Shown piece after piece: positions 38,022 through 47,215 of a DNA stretch of 64,000 nt (within the stretch, counting starts at the first letter, position 1; every line of letters starts with the position of its first letter). This DNA comes from Bacillus sp. CECT 9360 (GTDB lineage Bacteria > Bacillota > Bacilli > Bacillales > DSM-1321). Both the position numbers and the translations under genes were made by a program. The stretch covers positions 1 through 64,000 of the forward strand of contig NZ_CAKKNA010000014.1 of assembly GCF_918741275.1 (NCBI RefSeq). The letters are read 5' to 3'. The notes beneath the pieces were generated by a model, which saw only the letters and a list, made by a program, of their open reading frames with translations, was not told where the DNA came from and did not search any database.

Positions 38022-38030
38022 TAAAAATGA

Positions 38031-38067
38031 AAAACGCTTGGATTCATGAACTGAATCCAAGCATTTT
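38031..38067 (+). terminator. Terminator after ispG
   Basis: A perfect 11-bp GCTTGGATTCA stem (38036-38046 with 38052-38062) has a 5-base loop, A-rich upstream and TTTTT downstream. Confidence 0.9.
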
Positions 38068-38122
38068 TGTGCCCTATTATTTAAAATTGGTGAGCCTTGT
38101 GTGCGGTAGTTATTTCCAACTG

Positions 38123-38590
38123 CTAAAAAAACGGGAGAATAAAGATCCCGACGATAATGGAAACGGCTCCGACACCGATAGCCCAAGCGCCAAGAGTGTT
38201 TGCTCCCCGTCTTCGTGCAACGAACCCCAGCACAATTCCCGCGGCTCCGAGCAAAATTGGCATGATAAAAAGGGAAAGCACAGACAAAGCTAATCCAGAA
38301 AGACCAAATGTGGTTCCTGAATTTCTTACTTCAGATTCGTTTTCACCATCTGAACCAGCCGTATCACTTCTATTCAAACGCTGTGGTACCGCCAACTCTG
38401 CGGAAGTCTCTTCATGATACCTGTTATCGTCATTCAGGCTGCTGATTGACTCCGGAGTTGTCGTTTCGAATTGAAGGCTGTCAAAGTCGCCGGTGACGTT
38501 AGGACTACGGTAAACGTCATCTGACTCACTTTTTCGCGCGGTTTCCATTTCATCATCCAAACTGGAATAACTGTTATGGTTATCGTCCAA
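38123..38590 (-). CDS. yqfX: YqfX-like DUF4190 membrane protein
   Basis: A protein of about 155 residues with a long acidic, disordered N-terminus (DDNHNSYSS, repeated Glu/Ser/Thr) and two C-terminal helices with a basic turn between them (LLGAAGIVLGFVARRRGANTLGAWAIGVGAVSIIVG), the DUF4190 pattern. I take TTG 38590, seven bases after GAGGG; the frame extends to 38656. Synteny with yqfX agrees. The function is unknown. Confidence 0.7.
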   Translation of the reverse strand: MDDNHNSYSSLDDEMETARKSESDDVYRSPNVTGDFDSLQFETTTPESISSLNDDNRYHEETSAELAVPQRLNRSDTAGSDGENESEVRNSGTTFGLSGLALSVLSLFIMPILLGAAGIVLGFVARRRGANTLGAWAIGVGAVSIIVGIFILPFF

Positions 38591-38720
38591 CACGCATCCC
38601 TCGCTTTTTAAAAGATAGGAGCATTTATAGTGTATGTGGTTTCTGCGAAAATCCACTTGAAAAAGGTTTCATTTCATGGATAGTATTTCTTAATTATTAC
38701 TCACATAAAAGGAGAAAACA

Positions 38721-39290
38721 ATGAGAAGACGCTTTGGCATTGACATAGATGGAACGGTGACCCGTCCCGACACAATGATTCCTTTTTTAAATAAAGCTTT
38801 TCAATTAAACCTGGCGTATGAAGATATTACGGAGTACGACTTAAATCCGTTCATCAATATTTCCCAGGAAGCTTTCGCAGAATGGTTCGCCGAACATGAA
38901 CCGATTATTTACTCGGAATCACAGCTATCGAAAGGAGCCAAAGAAACACTTTCAGAATGGGTCGAAAAAGCGGATTTATACTTTATTAGCGCCCGGCACC
39001 ATGACCTTTTGGAAGTCACGGAAAGCTGGTTTCATCAGCATGGAATCCTCTTTAATCATATCGAATTAACCGGGTCTCATGATAAAGTTGAAACAGCCAA
39101 AAAATTCGGGGTTGATCTTTTCTTTGAAGATAAACATGACAACGCCGTTGCGATTGCCACGGAATGCAATATTCCAGTCATCTTATTCGACACACCATAC
39201 AACCGGCAGCCGATTCCCGAACAAGTCATCCGTGTCAACAACTGGGCTGAGGCTAAGAAGTGGGTCGATCGATGGTTGGGTGAAAAATAA
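38721..39290 (+). CDS. yqfW: HAD-superfamily nucleotidase YqfW
   Basis: A 189-residue HAD phosphatase of the 5'(3')-deoxyribonucleotidase-like group. Motif I is FGIDIDGTVTRP (nucleophile and acid Asp), motif II FISARHHD, and motif III/IV DKVETAKKFGVDLFFEDKHDNA. The substrate is probably a nucleoside monophosphate, not tested here. It starts at ATG 38721 behind AAAGGAG. After it lie two repeat elements. Confidence 0.8.
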   Translation: MRRRFGIDIDGTVTRPDTMIPFLNKAFQLNLAYEDITEYDLNPFINISQEAFAEWFAEHEPIIYSESQLSKGAKETLSEWVEKADLYFISARHHDLLEVTESWFHQHGILFNHIELTGSHDKVETAKKFGVDLFFEDKHDNAVAIATECNIPVILFDTPYNRQPIPEQVIRVNNWAEAKKWVDRWLGEK

Positions 39291-39333
39291 AATTATGGAT
39301 AAGTCTAAGACAAGTGCAATGGCCCTTGTAAAT

Positions 39334-39500
39334 AAGGAACTTCACTAAAATCGGCCACGTCCTATGGCAAACATAATTCTGGTGTTTGGTAATAAATCTC
39401 CGAGTTTGGATAATAAATACCTCAGTTCGGATAATAAAATCGGAGTTTGGATAATAAATCTCGAGTTCGGATAATAAACCCCGCGTAGTGGACATTTTAT
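39334..39500. repeat. Composite repeat: GAAAAGCG-family core plus ~20-bp GGATAATAAAT units
   Basis: It starts AAGGAACTTCACTAAAATCGGCCACG (core of the GAAAAGCG-type repeat), continues with five units of the type GTTTGGATAATAAATCCTGA spaced by 20-21 bases, and closes with CCCGCGTAGTGGACATTTTAT. The same order of parts, in the same orientation, occurs at 54181-54330, which shows that the composite moves or is copied as one piece. It lies behind yqfW; no gene is present. Confidence 0.85.
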
Positions 39501-39534
39501 AAAATTAATAAAGTTTTACTTTCTTTAATTATAA

Positions 39535-39709
39535 GGCTCTGTTAAATTCCATTGTTGATTTTCAAATGGTCATGGAATCTACTCGCTTTCCGCGGACGAA
39601 CTGGCAAGCCTCCTCACTCGTACCTCGCTGCGGGGTCTTGCCAGCCCGTTTTTCCGCAGGAGTCTCGCAGATTCCCTTCCCAAAAACAACATTATCGTTT
39701 AACAGAGCC
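39535..39709. mobile_element. 175-bp MITE with intact ends and target duplication
   Basis: Perfect 12-bp terminal inverted repeats GGCTCTGTTAAA (39535-39546) and TTTAACAGAGCC (39698-39709) are flanked by the 8-bp direct repeat AATTATAA (39527-39534 and 39710-39717). A second pair of inner arms (TTGTTGATTTT and AAAAACAAC) follows. The inside contains CTTTCCGCGGACG..GGTCTTGCCAGCCCG..CCGCAGGAGTC, the GC-rich intergenic repeat common in Bacillus. It codes for nothing and would need a transposase in trans; an 8-bp duplication fits IS1595- or IS6-like enzymes. Confidence 0.85.
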
Positions 39710-39715
39710 AATTAT

Positions 39716-39759
39716 AAAAAAAGGCTGTTTTCCCATTCAGGAAAAGACAGCCTTTTTTT
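39716..39759. terminator. Bidirectional terminator after zur
   Basis: AAGGCTGTTTTCC pairs with GGAAAAGACAGCCTT and is flanked by A- and T-runs. The MITE's right target duplication overlaps its A-run. Confidence 0.85.
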
Positions 39760-39767
39760 CAAAGTCT

Positions 39768-40184
39768 TTATGAAACCTTGCACTCGGGGCAGCGGCCGTA
39801 AATTTCAAACTTATGGCCGGAGACATCGTATTCCTGCAAACTTTCCTCCAAGCCGCCCATTGGACATGTTTCAATTTCCTTCGTCTTGCCGCAGCCCATA
39901 CAAATGAAGTGATGATGGTGGCTCTCGTGGCTGCAAGTAAAGCGGAAATGCTTTTCACCAGCAAGTTCCGTCATCTCAAATATTTCATGCTCTACAAAAA
40001 GAGAAAGGTTTCGATAAATCGTATCAAAGCTCAAACCTGGATAATCGTCTTTCATGGATTCCAGAACTTCCTTAGCTGTTAAATATTTATTGCTCGCTGA
40101 AAAGAGCTGAAGCATTTCCTCGCGTTTTCCGGTATGCTTAAAACCCTTCTCTTTCAACAACTGCATCGCTGTTTCCACATTCAT
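39768..40184 (-). CDS. zur: Zinc uptake regulator Zur (Fur family)
   Basis: A 138-residue Fur-family repressor. It has a winged helix ([37 protein letters not shown]), the metal-sensing His cluster ([10 protein letters not shown]), and two structural-zinc cysteine pairs (CMGCGK and CPEC). When zinc is replete it represses zinc-uptake genes. It is the third gene of a znuC-znuB-zur run (14 bases after the permease) under a promoter with a Zur box, so it regulates itself. Confidence 0.92.
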   Translation of the reverse strand: MNVETAMQLLKEKGFKHTGKREEMLQLFSASNKYLTAKEVLESMKDDYPGLSFDTIYRNLSLFVEHEIFEMTELAGEKHFRFTCSHESHHHHFICMGCGKTKEIETCPMGGLEESLQEYDVSGHKFEIYGRCPECKVS

Positions 40185-40198
40185 TCAAATCACCCGCC

Positions 40199-41047
40199 TT
40201 ACGAAATTCTTGCTTTCATTTTATCGACCAGAATCGAAACGATCAGCAATCCAACCGCGATCATGACAATTGTTCCGCCTGGAGCCAAGTCTAAGTAGTA
40301 AGATAAGAACAATCCGCCAATAACCGAAATCTCTCCAAACAAAATGGAATAGAATATCGTTTGTTTAAACCCTTTCGCAAAGCGGAGGCTTGCGGCAACA
40401 GGAAGAGTCATCAAAGCCGAAACAAGTAAAATGCCAACCACCCTCATCGAAGCGGATATCACCAATGCAACCATGATAATGAATATAAAATGAATCCATT
40501 TTGATGGGATTCCCGAAGCTTTAGCATGTTCTTCGTCAAAGGATAACAGAAATAATTCCTTATATAAAAAGATGATCGTGAGAACGACAATCACGCAGAC
40601 TGAAATAATCACCCACAAATCATTGCGGCTGACAGCGCTGACACTGCCGAATAAATATCCGTATAAGTCGGCATTAAAGCCGTCCGCGATCGATATGAAG
40701 ATTACACTTAATCCAATCCCGCCCGAAAGAATGATTGGAATCGCGAGCTCCTGGTAATGCTTATACACATTTCTCAGCCGCTCGATAAACAGCGAGCCAA
40801 TAACCGAGAATACCATACCCATATACAGGGGATTCATTCCCGCCAAAGCCAGGAATCTTTTTTCAAGCAACAGGCTGAACGCTATCCCAGCCAGTGTCAC
40901 ATGACTAAGCGCATCGGCTATAAGAGACATTCGACGTACTACCACAAACACGCCCAATAAAGGAGCAAGCGCACCGATGATGATCCCTGTCAGAAAAGCA
41001 TTTTGCAAAAATTCAAACTGAAATATACCAGAAAGCATGGGGCCCAC
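40199..41047 (-). CDS. znuB: Zinc ABC transporter permease (ZnuB/AdcB-like)
   Basis: A 282-residue ABC-3 family permease with about eight helices (LSGIFQFEFLQNAFLTGIIIGALAPLLGVFVV; ISASMRVVGILLVSALMTLPVAASL). The family transports Zn or Mn. Zinc is preferred here because of the Zur box upstream and the cotranscribed zur. It lies 15 bases after the ATPase gene. Confidence 0.88.
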   Translation of the reverse strand: MGPMLSGIFQFEFLQNAFLTGIIIGALAPLLGVFVVVRRMSLIADALSHVTLAGIAFSLLLEKRFLALAGMNPLYMGMVFSVIGSLFIERLRNVYKHYQELAIPIILSGGIGLSVIFISIADGFNADLYGYLFGSVSAVSRNDLWVIISVCVIVVLTIIFLYKELFLLSFDEEHAKASGIPSKWIHFIFIIMVALVISASMRVVGILLVSALMTLPVAASLRFAKGFKQTIFYSILFGEISVIGGLFLSYYLDLAPGGTIVMIAVGLLIVSILVDKMKARIS

Positions 41048-41062
41048 CTATCCTCCAAAACA

Positions 41063-41818
41063 TTAGTGATTATGACTTAACAGCTGTACGCCGTGACCAT
41101 ATATAGATGAAAGCTCCTTGTCATTTAAGGATTGGTATTCATCGGCGTTTCCATGAAAATGAAGCCTTTTATTTAGACAGGCAACATGGGTAACCTTCTC
41201 CGTCACTGTTCCTACGTCATGCGTGACAAGAATAAGGGTAATCCCCATTTCTTTATTTAGCATTTCCAGCATTTCGTAAAATTGTTGGACATGCTTTGAA
41301 TCCACCCCTACAGTAGGTTCGTCTAAAATCAACAACCGGGGTTCGCTGACCAATGCCCTGGCGATGAAAACCCGCTGCTGCTGGCCGCCAGATAGTTCAC
41401 CGATATTCCGATCTTTGAACTCAAGCATTTCCACTGAATCCAAAACCTCTAGCACCTTTTGTTTATGTTCTTTTTTTGGAAATGTAAACAAACCGATTTT
41501 TTTGGTCAATCCGCTTTGGACCACTTCAAAAACGGTAGCAGGAAACCCGGAATTAAACGAATTGGCTTTTTGTGAAACAAAACCGATTTTTTGCCATTGT
41601 TTAAATTGGCGGATGTCCTCGCCAAATAACTGAATTTTTCCCTTTTGCACCTTTAACAACCCCAGAATCAATTTAAACAATGTTGATTTTCCGGAGCCGT
41701 TAGGGCCTACCAGCGCAAGAAAAGCCCCATCAGGTACTTTTAAAGAGACCTGTTCGAGGACGCTGGTTTTAGCATATTTATACGATAAATCTTCAACCTC
41801 AATAATCGGTGCTTTCAT
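41063..41818 (-). CDS. znuC: Zinc ABC transporter ATPase (ZnuC/AdcC-like)
   Basis: A 251-residue ATPase with Walker A GPNGSGKST, signature [15 protein letters not shown], Walker B LLILDEPTVGVDSK and THDVGTV. It drives the permease encoded next. The start is ATG 41818 behind GGGAG; ATG-like codons further up lie in the leader. First gene of the Zur-controlled operon. The substrate-binding lipoprotein (ZnuA/AdcA) is not in the window. Confidence 0.9.
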   Translation of the reverse strand: MKAPIIEVEDLSYKYAKTSVLEQVSLKVPDGAFLALVGPNGSGKSTLFKLILGLLKVQKGKIQLFGEDIRQFKQWQKIGFVSQKANSFNSGFPATVFEVVQSGLTKKIGLFTFPKKEHKQKVLEVLDSVEMLEFKDRNIGELSGGQQQRVFIARALVSEPRLLILDEPTVGVDSKHVQQFYEMLEMLNKEMGITLILVTHDVGTVTEKVTHVACLNKRLHFHGNADEYQSLNDKELSSIYGHGVQLLSHNH

Positions 41819-41846
41819 TTTATCTCCCAAAGGAATCACCCTTTTT

Positions 41847-41902
41847 TAAGAATCATTACGATTTACAAACTGTAGTATAAAGCAAACGCGACTCAATGTA
41901 AA
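41847..41902 (-). promoter_or_regulatory. Zur box and sigma-A promoter of znuC-znuB-zur
   Basis: On the minus strand TTTACA (41897-41902) and TATACT (41874-41879) are 17 bases apart. Just downstream, over the start point, lies TAAATCGTAATGATTCTTA (41847-41865), close to the Bacillus Zur consensus AAATCGTAATNATTACGATTT in its left half. The box position would block the promoter. Confidence 0.85.
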
Positions 41903-41975
41903 GGATACGAATTTACTGAATTATTTTGTTCACTTGTTCATCGCTGCTTCATATCTTAGAGGCAGGAGGGATTGT

Positions 41976-42239
41976 ATGAAGTTATTTGAAATGATGATTA
42001 ACCATAAAGTGAATACCATCACGCCTGATGAACTTCTAGGCTTGGCCCGTCAATATAATGTGAAGCTGACAAAAGACCAGGCGAAGATTATTTGTAAGGT
42101 TGTAGCTGGAAAGAATATCAATGTCTTCAATACGGTTGAACGGCAAAAGGCAATCAAACAGGTTGCCGATCAAACGGGATTCGCCACCGCTAACGAACTG
42201 GAGACCATCTTCCAGAAGCTGACCGCTAATTTGAAATAA
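41976..42239 (+). CDS. yqfT: DUF2624 protein YqfT
   Basis: An 87-residue helical protein starting MKLFEMMINHKVNTITPDELL at ATG 41976 behind GGAGGG. The DUF2624 family (YqfT) has this length and is limited to Bacillales; the function is unknown. The position between zur and nfo is conserved. The gap after it (42240-42343) contains a long-range inverted repeat AAAGGGACAG/CTGTCCCTTT. Confidence 0.82.
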   Translation: MKLFEMMINHKVNTITPDELLGLARQYNVKLTKDQAKIICKVVAGKNINVFNTVERQKAIKQVADQTGFATANELETIFQKLTANLK

Positions 42240-42343
42240 TGGAAAAGGGACAGCCAAACCGTTTAGGAACCAAGACTGCGTGAGAAAAATGACCTCATAC
42301 ATGTCTCGGCATTCCTATACGTTTTTTACTGTCCCTTTCAATT

Positions 42344-43234
42344 TCAGGCCATGATCTTATCAAGTAAATTATCATCAAACGCTTTATTCTTGAGCATTTC
42401 AATTTCAAATAAATAGGGAGGTTTCCTATTTTTCTTATCTTCCCCGACATATGGGGTTTCAAGGATCTTTGGAATATTCTCAAGCTGCGGGTGATGCACG
42501 ATATAGCTTAATGCTTCGAATCCGATATGGCCAAAGCCGATATTCTCGTGGCGGTCTTTTCGCATTCCGACAGCGTTTTTACTGTCATTGATATGAAGAA
42601 CTTTAATCCGGTCAATGCCGACAATCTTATCAAATTCATTCAAGACACCATCAAAATCCCGGGCAATGTTATAGCCTGCATCATGGGTATGGCATGTGTC
42701 AAAACAAACGGACAGCTTGTCGCTCAAGTTTACCCCATCCATGATCATCGCAAGCTCTTCAAAATTCTTTCCGCATTCTGAACCTTTTCCTGCCATTGTT
42801 TCAAGGGCAATCTGTACTTGCTGGTCTTCCGTCAAGACCTCATTCAAGCCTTCGACAATCTTCTTAATTCCCACTTCCGTGCCTTCGCCGACATGGGCTC
42901 CCGGATGAAGGACGATCTGCTTCGCTCCGAGTGCTTCTGTCCGTTCGATTTCACTTCGAAGGAATCTGACGCCCAACTCAAACGTTGCAGGGTTTACTGC
43001 ATTTCCGATATTAATGATATATGGCGCGTGGACGACAATTTCATCGATTCCATTTAGCTCCATATGGCTTCTGCCTGCTTCTATATTCAAATCTTCAATC
43101 TTTTTCCGTCTTGTATTCTGCGGCGCCCCCGTATAAATCATAAACGTATTCGCTCCGTAGGAAACGGCTTCCTTGCTTGAGCCCAGGAGCATATCTTTTC
43201 CGCTCATGGACACATGTGAACCAATTTTCAACAT
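42344..43234 (-). CDS. nfo: Endonuclease IV (AP endonuclease Nfo)
   Basis: A 296-residue TIM-barrel AP endonuclease of base-excision repair. Zinc-ligand motifs are all seen: [35 protein letters not shown], and [25 protein letters not shown]. It cuts 5' of abasic sites and handles blocked 3' ends. It lies just downstream of cshB (20 bases) and is probably co-transcribed. Confidence 0.94.
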   Translation of the reverse strand: MLKIGSHVSMSGKDMLLGSSKEAVSYGANTFMIYTGAPQNTRRKKIEDLNIEAGRSHMELNGIDEIVVHAPYIINIGNAVNPATFELGVRFLRSEIERTEALGAKQIVLHPGAHVGEGTEVGIKKIVEGLNEVLTEDQQVQIALETMAGKGSECGKNFEELAMIMDGVNLSDKLSVCFDTCHTHDAGYNIARDFDGVLNEFDKIVGIDRIKVLHINDSKNAVGMRKDRHENIGFGHIGFEALSYIVHHPQLENIPKILETPYVGEDKKNRKPPYLFEIEMLKNKAFDDNLLDKIMA

Positions 43235-43254
43235 ATCTCGTATTCCCCCCCGTC

Positions 43255-44568
43255 TTATTTCTTTTTCTGAACGCGGCGCTGACGCTTTTTATAGTCTTCT
43301 ACTTCGCGCTGCATTTTCTTTTTATAACCCGGTTTTACTTTTGTCGGTTTTTTGACATGGCTTTTGGCCATTGTATCCATTTCGTTTCCTTGTCTTTTGC
43401 GGTTTTTCCGCTTGTTCCGTTCATCAATCTCGACCCACTCGCCTTTATCGATGTCTATATTCTTAAATGTGATACCCATCTTTTCCAAACGGTTCAAAGC
43501 ATCCTCATCCGATGTTTCATAAATGCTTGCTGCAATTCCCGAGTAACCCGCACGCGCCGTTCTGCCTGTTCTGTGCACATAAAAGTCAAGATCGGTCGGC
43601 AATTCAAAATTGATGACATGGCTGACGCCTTCGATATCAATACCTCTGGAAGCCAAATCTGTAGCTACAATATACTGATACTCCAGGCTATTAATTTGCT
43701 TCATCATTTTCTTGCGGTCACGCGGACTCAGGTCGCCATGTATCCTACCAACCCGAAGTCCTTGTTCAATCAAGCTATCTGCGACTTCGTCCGCCATTTT
43801 CTTTGTGTTTGTAAACACGATGGCTAGAAATGGATTATATTTAACGATTATATCGTGCAGCAGTTGTTTCTTATTCCGATGGCGGAGCGGTACCAATACA
43901 TGCTCGATTTTCTCGGCAACTACCTTCTTCGGATCGACTTGGATGTGCTTAGGATTATCCATGTATTTTTTCAAAAACGGCTTGAGCTTTTCCGGAATGG
44001 TCGCGGAAAAGACAAGCATCTGAATATTCTGGGCCATTCTTGACGCAAACTTGTCGACATCCTCAATAAATCCCATATCAAGCATAAGGTCAGCTTCATC
44101 GACTACAAGCATGGTCGCTGAGAAAACATGGAGCGCCTGTTCATCAATAAGGTCTTTGATTCGACCCGGTGTGCCAATGACAAGCTGAGGCTGGGTTTTT
44201 AATTTATCAATCGTACGCTGCTTGTCTGTACCGCCAACAAGCAAACGAATCTGGATAGGGGATTCAGCAGGGAAATGCTCAGCGATCTTTTGCGCTTCCT
44301 GGTAGAGTTGAGTCGCAAGCTCTCTTGTCGGCGCGCTGACAATTGCCTGCACTTCTTCATTACCGGGAATGATCTTATTCATGATTGGCAGCAAGTAGGA
44401 ATGTGTTTTACCCGTCCCTGTTTGCGATTGCCCAATCAGACTTGTCCCTTTTAAAATGGAAGGAATGACTCTTTCCTGAATTTCAGTCGGTTTATCAAAA
44501 CCTAACGCTTTCACCGCGTCTATAATATAGCTTTGCAGCTTAAATCTTTCAAAATTATTTTGCTCCAT
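43255..44568 (-). CDS. cshB: DEAD-box RNA helicase CshB
   Basis: A 437-residue DEAD-box helicase. Motifs in order are the Q motif, [10 protein letters not shown] (I), PTRELATQ (Ia), [17 protein letters not shown] (II), SATIP (III), [12 protein letters not shown] (V) and [10 protein letters not shown] (VI), followed by a basic C-terminal tail ([21 protein letters not shown]). CshB of B. subtilis works with cold-shock proteins in RNA unfolding and ribosome assembly. Start ATG 44568 behind AAAGGAG. Confidence 0.93.
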   Translation of the reverse strand: MEQNNFERFKLQSYIIDAVKALGFDKPTEIQERVIPSILKGTSLIGQSQTGTGKTHSYLLPIMNKIIPGNEEVQAIVSAPTRELATQLYQEAQKIAEHFPAESPIQIRLLVGGTDKQRTIDKLKTQPQLVIGTPGRIKDLIDEQALHVFSATMLVVDEADLMLDMGFIEDVDKFASRMAQNIQMLVFSATIPEKLKPFLKKYMDNPKHIQVDPKKVVAEKIEHVLVPLRHRNKKQLLHDIIVKYNPFLAIVFTNTKKMADEVADSLIEQGLRVGRIHGDLSPRDRKKMMKQINSLEYQYIVATDLASRGIDIEGVSHVINFELPTDLDFYVHRTGRTARAGYSGIAASIYETSDEDALNRLEKMGITFKNIDIDKGEWVEIDERNKRKNRKRQGNEMDTMAKSHVKKPTKVKPGYKKKMQREVEDYKKRQRRVQKKK

Positions 44569-44762
44569 CAGAAAACTCCTTTAATTAAATTCCGCGAACT
44601 TTTTACATGTCCTGTTATTATAATGAATGCAAGAAAATAAAACTACCCTTCCTATCTTATCGTCTTTCGATTAAGTACACAACCTATGTCGTGAATGGCT
44701 CAAACCTTTTCGTGAATCATGCATAATCTATTATGTATATAGCTTATGAAAGGAGGAAAAGT

Positions 44763-45362
44763 ATGCCCCCAGGAAGAAATAGTGGCCCAGGGAGAAACTT
44801 TGGAATGTGGCCTCAAAATGGGCCCGGAATGAGGAATCAGCAACAAGTTAGGGGCGGCCCTTTTTCAGGCAGGCCCCCGATGCAACATCAACCGGCGGCG
44901 GGAGGGGGGACCCAACAAAAAGGGGTTGGCGGATTGATTTCAAAAATACTGGGCAAATCAAAGCAGCAAAGTCCCCCTCCCTCTTCTTATTTCAGCCGCC
45001 CTTCAGCCCCTGTGGAGCCGATAAAAAGTACCGCCTCGCTTACATCAGTGCTTGCCAACACTCAAAAAGTACTTTCAGCGGCAGAGCAAATCGGTCCTAT
45101 GGTCCATCAATATGGGCCGATCATCAAAAACCTGCCGGCGATGTGGAAAATGTACCGCAGCATGAAAGATACGGAAAATACGGAAGAAGCTGAAGATGAG
45201 AATACTGAGACAACAGAGGAAAAATTAGCAGAACCAGTTGAGACAGAAGTTAAAACAGTGGTCAAGGAAGAGAAATCCTCGCATTTGGAAATAAAGGATG
45301 AACAAATCGTCCCAAAAACAAAGAAGCGAGAACGCATTTCCCAGCCGAAGCTTTATATTTGA
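44763..45362 (+). CDS. yqfQ: YqfQ/VrrA-family low-complexity protein
   Basis: A 199-residue protein with a Gly/Pro/Gln/Asn-rich first half (GRNSGPGRNFGMWPQNGPG), a short conserved helical core (LANTQKVLSAAEQIGPMVHQYGPIIKNLPAMWKMYRSM) and an acidic Glu/Thr tail. This layout fits the YqfQ/VrrA family, whose repeats vary between strains in B. anthracis. The start is ATG 44763 behind AAAGGAGG. No function is established. The GCTAC array follows. Confidence 0.78.
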   Translation: MPPGRNSGPGRNFGMWPQNGPGMRNQQQVRGGPFSGRPPMQHQPAAGGGTQQKGVGGLISKILGKSKQQSPPPSSYFSRPSAPVEPIKSTASLTSVLANTQKVLSAAEQIGPMVHQYGPIIKNLPAMWKMYRSMKDTENTEEAEDENTETTEEKLAEPVETEVKTVVKEEKSSHLEIKDEQIVPKTKKRERISQPKLYI

Positions 45363-45439
45363 ATTTCGTATGACCCGAATGCAGCTGCAGTTGCATTCTT
45401 TTTTAGTTGAAGGTACCTCTGTCTTTAATGGAATCCGAA

Positions 45440-46060
45440 ACTGGCTACGTACCGCCGCAAATCAGCTACAATATTACCTAAACTGGCTACATCCTGCCCA
45501 AATCGGCTACAAAAATGAAATTCCCGCTACGAAATCCGGCACTGGCTACAAAATCGAGATTCTCGCTACAAAAGTACCTAAACCGGCTACATTCTGCCCC
45601 AAATCCGCTACAAAAATGAAATTCCCGCTACGAAATCCGGTACTGGCTACAGAATCGAGATTCTCGCTACAAAAGTATCTAAACCAGCTACATTCTACCC
45701 CAAATCCGCTACAAAAATGAAATTCCCGCTACGAAATCCGGCACTGGCTACAAAATCGTGATTCCCGCTACATAAGTACCTAAACCGGCTACATTCTACC
45801 CCAAATCCGCTACAAAAATGAAATTCCTGCTACGAAATCCGGCACCGGCTACAAAATCGAGATTCCCGCTACATAAGTACCTAAACCGGCTACATTCTAC
45901 CCCAAATCCGCTACAAAAATGAAATTCCTGCTACGAAATCCGGCACTGGCTACAAAATCGAGATTCCCGCTTCAAAAGTACCTAAACCGGCTACATTCTA
46001 CCCCAAATCCGCTACGAAATTCGAAACTGGCTACTAAATCGAAATTCCCGCTACGAAATC
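45440..46060. repeat. GCTAC array with a 101-bp higher-order period
   Basis: Subunits of 19-21 bases starting GCTAC (for example GCTACAAAATCGAGATTCTC and GCTACGAAATCCGGCACTG) follow each other. Five distinct subunits make a block of exactly 101 bp; the GCTACATTCT subunit recurs at 45586, 45687, 45788, 45889 and 45990, one block apart each time. Blocks are over 90% alike while subunits within a block differ, so whole blocks were duplicated. The array lies between yqfQ and ispH, both on the plus strand, and codes for nothing. Confidence 0.95.
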
Positions 46061-46196
46061 TTAATCCGCAATGTTTCCTTCTAGTGATCGCGGAGTATTC
46101 CCAGCAGGACGATACTTTTTGTAATATTGGCCGGCGTCTTATATAATATAGTGTAGCAGGCATGAAGATTCCTTTGCCGCTTAAAGGAGGAACACG

Positions 46197-47141
46197 ATGA
46201 AGGTTATTAAAATATCACCGCGCGGTTATTGCTATGGGGTTGTCGATGCGATGGTCATCGCCCGAAATGCCGCTTTAGATAAGACTTTGCCACGCCCGAT
46301 TTACATCCTGGGCATGATTGTCCATAACAAGCATGTGACTGACGCTTTTGAAGAAGAAGGCATCATCACCTTGGATGGAACAAACCGTAAAGAAATCCTG
46401 GAAAAAGTAGATGGCGGAACCGTTATTTTCACTGCCCACGGAGTTTCCCCCGAAGTAAGAGAACTGGCTAAAACAAAAGGGCTGGTTTCCATTGACGCAA
46501 CATGTCCCGATGTTACAGCTACTCATAATTTAATTAACGAAAAAAAAGAGCAAGGCTATCAGATTATATATATTGGTAAAAAAGGTCATCCTGAGCCGGA
46601 AGGTGCTGTCGGAGTAGCACCAGATATCGTTCATCTTGTTGAAACGATTGACGATGTTAATGCCCTTACAGTGAAAAGCGACCGGATCATTGTCACCAAC
46701 CAGACAACCATGAGCCAATGGGATGTTATAGACATCGTCGAAAAGGTTAAGGAAAAATATCCGCATGTCGAGGTACACAAGGAAATTTGCCTTGCGACCC
46801 AGGTTCGGCAGGAAGCTGTTGCCAAGCAAGCAGGTGAAGCAGATGTCCTGATTGTAGTAGGCGACCCGAAAAGCAATAATTCAAACCGGCTCGCACAAGT
46901 TTCCAAGGAAATTGCCGGAACCAAAGCTTATCGAATTGCCGACATCTCTGAATTACAGCTGGACTGGCTAAAGAATGCGGAAACAGTCGCCGTAACCGCT
47001 GGAGCTTCGACGCCGACACCGATTACGAAAGAAGTTATTGCATTCATTGATCAGTTCAATCCTGAAGATGAGTCCACATGGGCAACTGAGAAGAAAGTTC
47101 CTCTAAATAAGATCCTTCCTAAAGTGAAGGCCAAAGCTTAA
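46197..47141 (+). CDS. ispH: 4-hydroxy-3-methylbut-2-enyl diphosphate reductase IspH
   Basis: A 314-residue [4Fe-4S] enzyme making IPP and DMAPP from HMBPP, the last MEP step. The three cluster cysteines are seen in GYCYGV, DATCPDV and [11 protein letters not shown]; substrate residues in HNKHV, GHPE and SNNSNRL follow. Start ATG 46197 has AAAGGAGG. It follows the GCTAC array, so its promoter lies in the last 130 bases before it. A terminator is directly downstream. Confidence 0.95.
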   Translation: MKVIKISPRGYCYGVVDAMVIARNAALDKTLPRPIYILGMIVHNKHVTDAFEEEGIITLDGTNRKEILEKVDGGTVIFTAHGVSPEVRELAKTKGLVSIDATCPDVTATHNLINEKKEQGYQIIYIGKKGHPEPEGAVGVAPDIVHLVETIDDVNALTVKSDRIIVTNQTTMSQWDVIDIVEKVKEKYPHVEVHKEICLATQVRQEAVAKQAGEADVLIVVGDPKSNNSNRLAQVSKEIAGTKAYRIADISELQLDWLKNAETVAVTAGASTPTPITKEVIAFIDQFNPEDESTWATEKKVPLNKILPKVKAKA

Positions 47142-47146
47142 GTGTT

Positions 47147-47172
47147 GCAGGCATGTCAGCATGCCTGCTTTT
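47147..47172 (+). terminator. Terminator after ispH
   Basis: GCAGGCAT (47147-47154) pairs with ATGCCTGC (47161-47168), followed by TTTTG. Confidence 0.8.
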
Positions 47173-47215
47173 GTTATATTCGGTTTAAATCACGTTAAGA
47201 GTCCTGCTGACGGTA

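Noticed and set aside
42240..42343. Terminator formed by AAAGGGACAG and CTGTCCCTTT
   Set aside because: The arms are about 75 bases apart and the loop is unstructured, so it is kept only as a remark under yqfT.
45440..46060. CRISPR or coding repeat region, including open frames at 45298-45720 and 45919-46146
   Set aside because: The 101-bp period is not a multiple of three, the frames are AT-poor artefacts of the repeat, and no ribosome binding sites are present. Spacer-like parts recur in every block, unlike CRISPR spacers.
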